Source of the DNA: Ochotona curzoniae
Lineage: Eukaryota; Chordata; Mammalia; Lagomorpha; Ochotonidae
Direction: 5' to 3'
NCBI RefSeq assembly: GCF_017591425.1
Contig: NW_024464918.1
Location: 11,654,001 to 11,718,000 of the forward strand
Length of the DNA stretch: 64,000 bases
Part shown: positions 12,289-28,050 of the stretch, piece after piece
Position numbering within the stretch: position 1 is the first letter of the stretch
Layout of the letters: each line of letters begins with the position of its first letter
The notes under the pieces: model-generated
Databases searched by the model: none
What the model was told of the DNA's origin: nothing
Seen by the model: only the letters and a program-made list of their open reading frames with translations
Translations under genes and position numbers: made by a program

Positions 12289-12352
12289 GAAAGAGCAACA
12301 GGCTCTAATATACCTCTATTCTCACAGAGATGAGTTATGGAAGAGCAACAGA

Positions 12353-14430
12353 TACGGTAGATGATCTGCTATTGATAGAAACTATACTATTCATGAGTCA
12401 ACACCCTCGACTTGCTCCAATGTTAGAACCATTCATAGTGGGTGCTATGCCCCCCACCTCTCTGCCTCAAGCCCTTGTCCTCTTGTATCTCCTCATCCAT
12501 GGCCTCCTCCTAGAGCCCAGCATATCCCTCTGTTAGAGTACCGCCTAGGAGTACTCACACTAAGACCTGCCTCCTACCATCCAGGTACAAATATCTTTTG
12601 TCATCTGAGGGAAGTGAGTAATTTAAACAATAACAGTCAATAAGAACAGGTCTTCCTCTCTGTGTTGAACATGAAAAATGTTTCCAGAATCTAGGACACT
12701 TTCAGAAAATCCTCTCAGATTCACAGAGGAATGTCATGTTCTTAATTCCGGCCTTTTAGTTGGACTGTGGAGACCCACACCGTTGTCCTGTGCACTTGTT
12801 GGATCCTGGAGGAGAACTATAGCCCCAACTCATGCTCTCGCCCTGGTGGCTTAACAGTAGTATAAGCAATATGCTGAAAGGCAAGGGATAGTACTTGAAG
12901 TACCCATCCAGAAATTGATCATCCTCTCATAACCAGGAGCCTACTTTTCCAAACAACCAGACTCAGGGGCCACAGGATGGCCTGGGTATTTGAGAATATT
13001 TGAATTCACCACATTAACTTTAAGCAGTTCCTTACCATTCATATTTCACATCAGTGGAGGAGTTTCAGACTTTAAGTCAGTGGGTAATAGGAGGAAGATT
13101 TATTAAGTATCAGGCTCATTTCAGAATCTCCAGTGCCAAGTCCTTAATACAGCTGATCTTCTGCCATCTGATGATACTGGAAAGATAGTTCACTATTGGG
13201 TGCAGACCATAGAACAGGTCTATGCCGATAGATTTGGTCTACAAATGAACTTGTGGAAAACCCTTATAGTTCTGGAAAACCCAGATAGCAGTAGTTTCGA
13301 GAAGAATGGAGGCTAATAGGCAAAATAGATCATAGTAGTTTGCACTGAAGTAGAAGAAACTCAAACTTCACCATCTAACACTGAGACATAAAATAATGAA
13401 TTTTCTGCCTTGACTAGAGTTTTAAAAACTCAGAAAAGGCTAAGGATTCAATATTTACACAGACTCCAAATACGTTTTCTATGCTTCCTGCACACGTGGC
13501 AATTTGGAGAAAAGAAGACCCTACTATGAGAAATTCTACTATTGGATCTGGCTAATAGATTTTGGCTTTTGAGCCTCTAGAAGTCACAACTGTACTTTAT
13601 GGGTAACACCAAAAATGGAGTTGTCACATTAGAGGAAACACTACGAGGATCGTCTGGAGGTGGCTGTGATACTCTAGCCTCTAGAGACAGATCAAAGTCT
13701 CCATTGTATCATAGCTCAGATATAAGAGACTCAACAGTGAGATTACATTAGAGATTCCAATGGGAGGAGGACTTAAAATCATAAAATCATGTTTCCAATG
13801 ACCTGTCTATGGAAAAAGTCAGATAAATGCAAGACTCTACCTGTCTCCAAAAAATGAGGCCCTCATTCAGATACTTGTCCATGAATTTAGAGAAAAATGA
13901 CTGCACACAGTTGTAAGAGGAAGTAACCTAGCCTTCTCTCCTCCACTTGTAATATAACCTAGTGGCCACACAAAATCACCTCCCTTACTTAATCCCAGAC
14001 AAAGAACAGAAACCTACCAAGTGCATGTGGCAGGAAGACTTCACTAACATCCTCTGAGCAAATAGTCTCAAATACTTATTAGTTTTCTTTGATATTTTCA
14101 CAAGATGGATGGAAGGCTTTCTGATGCAAACGGGAAAAGCATAAGAAGTGCCTTCACTCAAAGAAATAATCCCATCTTGTAGTCCCCGCCCCCCCAGTTA
14201 TCCCCCAGAAAGACACTGGCCCTTCCATTATCTATAAAGTAACTAAGAAGGTAGCCACCACTTGGGGAATTTTCTACCATTTTGATACCTCTTGGAGTCC
14301 CCATTCCTTAAGCAAAGTTGCGAAGGATGAAGATAAAAGGACTCTTGGATGCGCTAATATTAAGAGACGTCAAAATCCTGGATATGTATACCTTGGAAAT
14401 ATACTAGATTTTCTCCCATTGCCTATATTT
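12353..14430 (+). pseudogene. Degenerate endogenous retrovirus pol remnant (possible RT, RNase H, integrase)
   Basis: Three pol landmarks occur in order on the plus strand. A YVDD-type reverse transcriptase motif followed by LLL lies at 12353-12374 and is broken by one inserted base. An RNase H motif reading NIYTDSKYVF lies at 13450-13479. The integrase core follows, with WQEDFT at 14028-14045, YLLVFFDIFTRW near 14080-14115 and a second Asp at 14212-14214. The third integrase acidic residue is replaced by Ala (14320-14322). Many stops and frame changes occur, so no product can be made. The layout fits class I (gammaretrovirus-like) elements. The RT assignment is weak; RNase H and integrase are clear. 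It lies antisense to GABRA6 in intron 8. Confidence 0.8.
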
Positions 14431-15251
14431 GCAGTGCCATCATACACTTCAATAGCAGAATGTTGGGCTTTTGATTGTTGCTAAGGACTAACTTGCTATG
14501 ATAATCAGAGGGGAAATAGTATGTGGCGGGGAACAAAGGCGAGGAAGAAAGGGGAGGCAGAAAGCTATATCATTGAAAATAATAACTAAAAAAATTACTT
14601 AATTTATAAATTTTGGGACCAAAGCATAGCCACAGCACAGCTAATGTAATGTAAAGTTATAAGTACTTTTCGCTGATTGTATCTTTCTTCACTATAAACT
14701 CATTGATACATACGGATTCACAGTGCATAGTTACTTGTATTAATGCTTTAGTAAGAATCAAACACTTTCATAATAACTTTGTTTTATGAGTACCTATAAT
14801 TCATGTCATGTCCTTGTGAAATTCAGAAGCCAGCAGTTTTCTGACAAAATTGTCCATTCTCTACAAGTCCCTGATCCTTTCCCATCGACTCTGAAGAGCT
14901 CATTAGGGTTCTTTTTTTTTTTTTTTTTTTGTCTTTTTTCTCTCTTGCTGCTGTAAGTGAACCTGTTCAAAGGAAACATCTACAGGCTAAGAACAGTGTT
15001 TTTAGTCTCTCTTGAGAGCCTGGAAACTGACAGTATATGTGAGAATAATGGAAGAATTCCAAAAGTTTAGAGCAAAGAGAAATGAAGGGTGGTTCCTTAA
15101 CTTTTCTCTGTGAAGTTAGAAGAGAAACTGCTCTTGTTCTTAACAGTTACATAACTTGTGCTCGGCTAATACTACGTCTGAACTCTTGTTTGCAATCACT
15201 GTTTAGGATGTCTTTTTATGTGGTAGAAAACATTAGAAAAAAGCCAATTAC
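14431..15251. other. GABRA6 intron 8 start
   Basis: This is the 5' part of intron 8 as transcribed. It holds a 19-base T run at 14912-14930 followed by a pyrimidine-rich stretch. The 88-codon plus frame at 15082-15348 overlaps exon 8 on the opposite strand and is a shadow. Confidence 0.6.
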
Positions 15252-20474
<5,223 letters not shown>

Positions 20475-20640
20475 CCTGCAGTGCACTGAAATGACCAGTT
20501 CAACCCTCTAGCTTCTTCCTCCCCTCCCAGCAAGCTCTCCCTTGCCAATCAACTAGCAAAATCTTCCAAATTCCTCATACCCCTGCTCCTGATTTCCTTC
20601 CAGTCTGTAATCCAATAGATAAAGAAGTTTCCCGGAAACT
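20475..20640 (-). promoter_or_regulatory. GABRA6: GABRA6 5' UTR / proximal promoter with NFI and CCAAT motifs
   Basis: Immediately upstream of the start codon, the minus strand carries TGATTGGCAAGGG. It combines an NFI half-site TTGGCA (20543-20548) with an inverted CCAAT core (20545-20549). A second ATTGG lies at 20612-20616, and a symmetrical TTCCCGGAA lies at 20629-20637. I see no clear TATA box. NFI control of Gabra6 in cerebellar granule neurons is established for mouse; that this copy is the functional site is inference. Confidence 0.55.
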
Positions 20641-23600
20641 TTGAAGGTTCCCTTTACCCTCTTCTTTCTTCTGTTTCTTTTTTTTTAATTTTTTATTTTT
20701 AAGTGAAACAAAGTGACTTTTGGTCTTAGACTATATCCTGTGGTCATTCAACCTCCTCTGACTGACTCATTTGGGAAATGAGAGTCTGAAGGGACAGTGC
20801 GTGGTCAGAGAGCAGTGACAGTAATCGAATAAGGCATTAGGGGAGATTAAAAGGAAGAAATCCACTAGTTTTGGCATGGAATTAGCAGAGCCTGTGAGAA
20901 AATCTGGAAAGCAGTGGCATCTTGCTGATTGAGATTATGTTCCAATGGGCTCAGCATTTATTATTTCTATGGTTCACAGAAGGATTCCTGTACTGCTGTT
21001 ACTGCTTGAAAAATGGAACAATATTGAAACCCTCCTGGACCCTTATTCTCATTTCATCGACTTTATTGTCTGTAGGCAACCTGTCCTTCATAGTCAAAAA
21101 TCATTTCTTACTGTTTATTTATGAACACTTTGAACAAACAGGAACAATTCCTGGCTACTCTGCTGTTGGAAAAATATTTTAAAAGTACTTCCCTGATCGT
21201 TCCTGCCAATGGAGTGCCATCTCAAGCTAAGAGATAAATGGGTCCCATGCTATTTTTTAAAATCTGGTAAAAAATGACGGGTTGAGTTTTCCCCTGCAGA
21301 AATAACACACGATTACATATTTGCAGAGTGACTGATGATTTTGCCAGCACTATTTTACTAGGTTGCTATAGGTCAAAAGCCAAATCTCTGAATCCAAAAT
21401 ATAGTGTTTTACGTACTTGTGATAGGAGAAAACTGGAATAAGTCTTTTTAAACATTAAAATTTCAACCTCAATAATAAAATAATGGTAAATGAAAGACTA
21501 TTAAATGGTTTTAAACATCGTGTTTTTAAAAACCTAAATTCTTCAAAACCATAATAACCATTGTGGGCATGTATAGCAAAATTTTTAATTTTCCTTTAAA
21601 CTTGATCCATTGTTGATGATATTATATTTTCAATTCTCATTGATTTGCTATTACTTGGAACCTCAAAATATCTTGCATATATAATGCTATTTAATAGTTC
21701 TCTGTTCGTTATTATTTTGACATATTTTATTCAAGTAAATGACTCCACATTCCTCCTTCTCACTTTGTTGGATATTTGTATAATTTTTCTTTGTTCCAAA
21801 CATTTACTCTATGTCTCTCATATATGGCCTGAAGGGAAAGGCTTTTTTAGTTTTTTTTTTTTCTCTTTTCTTATTAAAAAAAAGAAACTTGTTTTTGTCA
21901 CATGGAAAAAAAAACTGATAATAGATGAAATTGTCTTTGTTTACACGTTTTTCTACAGATTCAGTAGGCTTTTTTCTAATTAAAATCGGTTGCTCAACAA
22001 AGAGCAAATGAAAGTTAAATTCTATTTATCTTTAAGGAAAAAAAATGAACATGTTTGGTTCTAATTTTAGTGTACTTTAATGACTTAATTAGTGATCGGT
22101 TAATCAAGAACAAGGAAGGTTTTTCTACTCCCTGTAGGAGAAGAGAATGTCATGGATTTAGAATGGAAAATAAGTTACGGGATCCTACTGATTGACCTTT
22201 GAAGAACTAACACTGAAATGAATGTGTTAGACCTGGTGATGTCTAAGGTATCAAGTGCTATGATTCTGTGCATTCAAACTCAGGAGCACATAAGCATCTA
22301 CATGTTTCAAGAGTTCCTTGTTCACACATTTCTGGCAGAACTGGGCCAGCACTGCTAATTGGATTGTAATCATTACTCTCCTATGAAACTAGTAAGAAAA
22401 AAATTTAAGAACATAACTATGGCTGCAGTGTGGGGAGACGTTGGATCATTTATGTAGCATTCTGACTATTCAAAGCCAGAATCAAACCCCCTTCCCCCAT
22501 TTAGAAAATTAACTTCTGAAAAAGTAGAGAAGTCTGCTTTATGGCTATCTCTCTAAAATATGTTTTCTTGTTTCACTCACTTTGCACAAACGCTTGCTTG
22601 CTTTATTGATCTTCAGGGGAAAGTCTGAAAACATCATATTCTACAACATCACTGTTGCTAATAGGATGAGTTGCTCACACATAGCACCAACAGTATCATA
22701 TCTCATGGGTCAGGTACATTAATGCTATGAGCCACCATCATCACCACAGATTTGTGCCTGTGATATGATTTATTGAAGATTATAGTATAATGAGAATAGA
22801 TTGACACATAGAAAGAATACATTTGGTATCAAATATGAAATGGCACTTTCCATGGATTTTTCAATTAAACATTCAGGCATGCATTCATACAAGGATGCAT
22901 CCATTCAAAAACAATTCAAGCCACAAAAATAATTCTTAGACAGCACATACTTCTATTTCCCTTGACAAGTCTCTTGACTTTTCCAGAAAAAAAGAGCATC
23001 AGACTATTCTTTTCATGTAAATTGTGTTCTTCTTATACCCCGGAGAATACACATCAGCATGTGATATATAGAGGTGAAGAATGCTTAAATATCTTACAAT
23101 GCATAGGACATCCACCAAAAATAATAGTTACTGTTACTTAAAGTAACAGTAGTATCCAAATATACACTGAAACTCCATGGAAGGAGATGTTGGGGGAAAT
23201 GACATGCTTCCCTACAAACATTCATCATGACCTAGGAGTATTTGTGGGTATTCTAAGGGTGTTTGATAAAAATCTCAAGTGAACATTTGGATTTAAAAAA
23301 AAATCTTACAGAGTTCATTTGGGATTATGTGAGAAAGAGGGTTTTATACAGGTTCCTTGTTTTAAGAATTCACTTTGGAAGCAAAAAAGGGAGAGGTCTA
23401 AGCTGTGCCAATAAAAGGAGTAAAACTGACAGATTATGCATTGAATCGCTTATTGAACACTTACTATAATTCATTTATGTACACTGATACTAACCTATGC
23501 CATTATCATACAAGGCAGTCATTTTTATGTTCATTTGAAAAAAAAAAAACAGAGAAAATGAAACTGAAAAAAGAAATGTGAGTACCCTGAGATTCCAGTA

Positions 23601-24180
23601 CCACTTGGTATTTTTTTACTTCAAATGATGTACTTCTGTAGGTTGTACTTACATTGGACCTGACTTCCTGTTCAAAAGCCGAGGTCCTCCATCCCACTGA
23701 AACGACACTGTCTTGTGCTGTGAAGAAAATCTCACCATCTCAATGGACAGTAAAGGAAACCGCCAAACTACCCCTTTTGGAAATCCAGCACATTAAGAGT
23801 AAAATTGTTCTGGGAAGCAAACAGCAATCAAGGGACATTTCCCTGGGCTGCAGCCTTAAATTGTTCTGGCTTGATGGGGAATAAAATGTTGAGTGCTTTA
23901 TAGAACATTCTGGTGCCTGCTGAAAGAATAGTCAGGCAATAGTTATTTCAATCATTCAAAAGAAGTCATTTCTAAAATGACTTTTAATTATTCAAACGCT
24001 GCTAGTTCAACAACTTTTACTTATTAAATGTTTGTAATATACTGAGGGTACACAAATTTCAAGAGATACAATGCTCACCCCCAGAAGGTTCGTTTTCTAG
24101 TTATAACCATCAATGTGGAATTGACAACATGCTGAATGCCGCACACCATCGTCATTAGTTATGTTCTGTGGAGTCAAGTG
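20641..24180. other. GABRA6 upstream sequence, no gene seen
   Basis: The stretch is AT-rich, with no recognisable exon or young repeat. A perfect hairpin-forming palindrome lies at 23129-23151. The 112-codon plus frame at 21645-21983 is a low-complexity hydrophobic frame in T-rich DNA and is not supported as a gene. Confidence 0.5.
23129..23151. repeat. Perfect inverted repeat, 11-base arms
   Basis: TACTGTTACTT and AAGTAACAGTA are exact reverse complements separated by one A. The site could extrude as a small hairpin. No function is known to me. Confidence 0.9.
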
Positions 24181-24191
24181 AGAAGGTGATT

Positions 24192-24499
24192 TTTTTTAAA
24201 GATTTATTTTTTATTACAAAGTCAGATATACAGAGAGGAGGAGGTACAGAGGGGAAGATCTTCTGTCCGATGATTCACTCCCCAAATGAGCTCAATGGCC
24301 CGTACTGTGCCAATCCAAAGCTGGGAGCCAGGAACTTCTTCCGGGTCTCCCACGCGGGTGCATGGTCCCAAAGCTTTCCCAGGCCACGAGCAGGGAGCTG
24401 GACGGGAAGTAGAGCTGCCGGGATTAGAACCAGCACCCATATGGGATCCTGGCGCGTTCAAGGCGAGGACTTTAGCCGCTAGGCCACTGCACCAGGCCC
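24192..24499 (-). mobile_element. C-type SINE, minus orientation, with target-site duplication
   Basis: This reversed SINE of the CAGATATACAGAGAGGAGG type has intact CCCACGCGGGTGCATGG and GGGATTAGAACC (reverse of the B box) segments and a small internal loss after GTCCCAAAGC. Perfect copies of AGAAGGTGATT flank it at 24181-24191 and 24500-24510. It looks fairly young. Confidence 0.93.
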
Positions 24500-24510
24500 A
24501 GAAGGTGATT

Positions 24511-26556
24511 GTAGAAAGGAATGGAGGCCAGGGATTATTCTGTAGAAAAAATGATGTGTGGGGAAAAATTGACAGATGAGCTCAGAAATGAGACAATGCA
24601 GGTTGTGCTTCTACACAACCAGTGACTGAACAACCTGAAAATAGGGGGAACAGAGGCTGCAATGCTGGAAAGGCTGGAAGAGGAGACTGGGCTCAATAGA
24701 AACTCTCCCCTGGAAAACTTGAAAGCATATTTTTAACGAGGGTTTTCAAAAAATTCATGATCATTTTCTTTCTCAGAGAATAGCCCCTGCAATGAAATCA
24801 GGCAGAATGTTTAAAAACTAGGCATGGGATAATCCTTTGTCAGGTTTGTGCTACTTGATCCTACCTCAATTGTTAGACCACTCAGAATTTAGGTTCACAA
24901 ATCAGAATGTTACTTAGGCACATTTTCCTCTCTTGAGCACATTTGTATCTCTTATACCAAGGGATTTTGTAAGTTCAGGATGGTGCTGATATTAAGCATG
25001 AATGAAGGTGTTCCTCAAGGGACATGTCCCTAAGAAATAACAAATAAAAGAATCTATCCACAATATCACCACCGTCGTCATCATCATAGTTGTCATTAAC
25101 ATTACTGTTTCCGGTTAGATAACATGTTTTCTCTCACTAAATAAAATGTAGAACTGAGCTGAGACATTGGCAATGTACCTTGTCATTTACTTGCAATTCA
25201 GAGTGGTGTATCCGAGTTCACATGTCAGTGGAGAAAACCAATGGAAAGAGAGACAGAGCGGGCATACAGCAGGTCTGCAGAAAGTGAGGACGTGTGTCCC
25301 CGTTACCCCCACATCAGAGATGCCTGCCTGAATTCCCGACAGTCTCCATAACATTTCTACAGAATCTAGGCATCATTTCCAGTTGTAATGACGGACAATC
25401 ACATTTGGATGAGCTGTCCAACCCACAGGAGATTAAACCTGGAAAAAGTGAAATCTTGAACCGGTTTTCTGGGCTCATAAAGAACATCAGGCTAATTGGC
25501 AATTACTCAATGAACTTGGTGCTTAAGGAATCTTTTCTGCCTCCACGAAACCAAGCAAGCACTTTAGTAAACTGCATCAACCCTTTCAGGCCACTAGGGG
25601 ACCACTGAGCACAGTCTCCTGACAGTACCACTCATGCCCAGAGAAGCCGTTTGCCTATTTATCAGATGCTTGGAGCGTAGGACAGAGACAGAATTTTGGG
25701 TTCAAGCCCAGTGAAAGGCTCCAGGGACAATGTTTTAGAGGAACAAGTAGAATGGAAGTCAATTAAAGAGGGATTCTGTTGGATTTGGGTAAGATGTAAA
25801 TACCAAACCTCCTGCCACAAAAAGGGTATTTTTAGAGCATGTAATAAAAATAAAATTCTGAAAATGCCATGGAAAAGTCAGAGGCCTTCTTGGGAATAAT
25901 TGTGCCCTTCACATTGCTGTGCTAAATGACTTAACATTTCCCATTAGAATAAAATGAGAGAAGTTGGCATTCGTGTGTGTGTGTAAGAGAGAGAGAAGAG
26001 AAAAAGAGATTAAATCTAGGAGAAGAAAAACATGCTAGGAGGGCTACACTGAGAAGAGGGTAAGAGACGTTTGACGCACAATTTGAAGTTAACGATGCGT
26101 CACTGACCGATGAAGTTGCATCCCCACCAAGAAAAAAAAAGTGACAAAGCCTTTCTGACAAATCTTGACCATCAGATATGTAAATAATTTATTTTTAAAA
26201 TAGATTTTAACAGGTTTTGGACAGGACATATTGGTAGTAGAGTGTCTGATACAATCAGAATCTAAAAAGCTACAGACTTAATAACTTGCTATGCTATGAT
26301 TTTGCAACAGTTATTAACAGTTTATTAGCGCATTTATCAACATTTATGAGGATTATAATTCTGAGAATCTGTCATTTAGAATTGAATGTGCATTCGGAGA
26401 TGACCTATCATAAGAAAGTAAAAACATGGCTTGTGATTATGAAACAGTGTTAGAAGGGGTTCATTGGGAATGAGCAAACCAGAACTGAGATAATGAGTTC
26501 ACTTCCCAGAAACAAAATAACAAAATTCACATCTAATGGGAAGGAGACACTGTATT
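24511..26556. other. Intergenic, no gene recognised
   Basis: A 104-codon plus frame at 25294-25608 begins at GTG rather than ATG and resembles nothing I know. A short GT/AG simple stretch lies near 25974-26000. No repeat family is clearly recognisable. Confidence 0.45.
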
Positions 26557-26795
26557 AGTGCCCTCGCTGCTCTGCTTCTGAGCCAGATGCACACACATGT
26601 GCCTGGGAAGGCACTGCACGATGGTCTGACTCCCTGGGCATCTGCCGCTTATGTCTGGGAGCCAAATGGAATATAGGCTCCTTATGTGGGCCTGGGTGAG
26701 CCCGGCTGTTTGTGCACATTTTTGGGTGTAAGCCCGAGGATAGAAGTTCTCTCTCCTTTCTCTCTTCTCTCCTGCTCTCTGTCCAACAAAAAAGT
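26557..26795 (+). mobile_element. Old C-type SINE, plus orientation, head missing
   Basis: The order GCTGCTCTGCTTCTGAGCCA, GTGCCTGGGAAGGCACTG, TATGTCTGGGAGCC, GCCTGGGTGAGCCC and a CTCTCTCC tail matches the body of an old plus-strand SINE. The tRNA-like head is not seen. Confidence 0.6.
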
Positions 26796-26939
26796 GTCCT
26801 ATTTGTTTTTAAAGAGTCTTTTGAAGGTCAAGAATATTCCAGTATTTCAATGCTTTTCTTTTAGAGCATATAATTTTAATGATTTTGGGGTAATATCTAA
26901 AAACTACTTTATCAAGGATTATGAAAATTTTCTACTGTT

Positions 26940-28050
26940 CACTTCAAATTTTTTTTTTGGTAAGTGGAATTTGATTTAGAGAAAGCCAGTGATAATTCTT
27001 CCAAAAAGTGATGAAGAAATTATTCCTATTTCCTGTAAAAAATATTATTTTGTGCATCCTACAGAAACAGAAATGTGGAAAAGAAAAGTTAGTAGAGATC
27101 ATTCCCCATAAACACTGTTTTGTGGATTCTATTCTATTCTCTCAAAAGATCAAATAATATCACAAATATGTGATAAATCTTTCTGTTGCATGTTGTGATA
27201 TTTTTAGTATGTGCATTTGGGCACTAGGTGGTTTTGAGTTTTTAACTTTAAAAAATATTATGCTACATTAATATATCATTTGCTTTGTTTCATTAAGTCT
27301 CATTTTCTAGACTTACTATATATACCAAAACTTATTTTTACATGGATAAACATTAGGGTTGAATTGTTGGTAAATTTGGAGGGTTGTAAAGAGTCGTAAA
27401 ATACATATATGTTCATGTATATTTATGGTTCTGCATATAAAGAATATTCTTACAAGATTGTATGCTTGCATATTTAATCCTTTATCAGATATTGTAACAT
27501 TATTTTCTAAAGCTGTGTCGTGAAAACACCAAGCCATTAGTATTATTACATGCAAAGTCTAATTTTTGTGCCAGATTTTGGTATAAAAAGTTATCATGTC
27601 ATTAATCTCCAAAGCATTTCATGGTTGCTTTGCTTTATATCATGTTAGTCTTAAGATTAAACTTCATTTTAGGCATATTAGTTATTGACATTTTTTATAT
27701 TTGAATTGTCTTAATAGACTTTGCAGGTTTTATTCATTCTATTACATAATTATTCATATGGAAATTGTACTATGTATAAACAATCATGTATACATACCAA
27801 ATATACACATATTGATACACACAGTAATTTGTGCAAAGTCTGTTTTATGTGATCACATTTATTTGTTTTTCATTAGCAAAATGTGATCTCAGCGCTTATC
27901 TTATTAATCTTCCCTTCTGTGAGCTAAAATATCTTGTGTTTTCTTTTGATAGCTTTAGAGTGTTTAAATCCTTCATTATCTGAAATACAATTATTACCTT
28001 TTTACCCTTGATTTTTTGAAGCATGTGTGTGTGAATGAGGAGTAGTAAGG
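26940..28050 (-). mobile_element. Possible ancient L1 fragments, minus orientation
   Basis: T-rich DNA here reads like the antisense of old L1 3' regions (for example TCCTTTATCAGATATTGTAA at 27478-27497). Similarity is by eye and patchy, and it could be ordinary AT-rich DNA. Confidence 0.3.

Noticed and set aside
25294..25608. 104-codon plus-strand frame
   Set aside because: It starts at GTG, matches no family I know, and has no splice or promoter context. Chance is likely.
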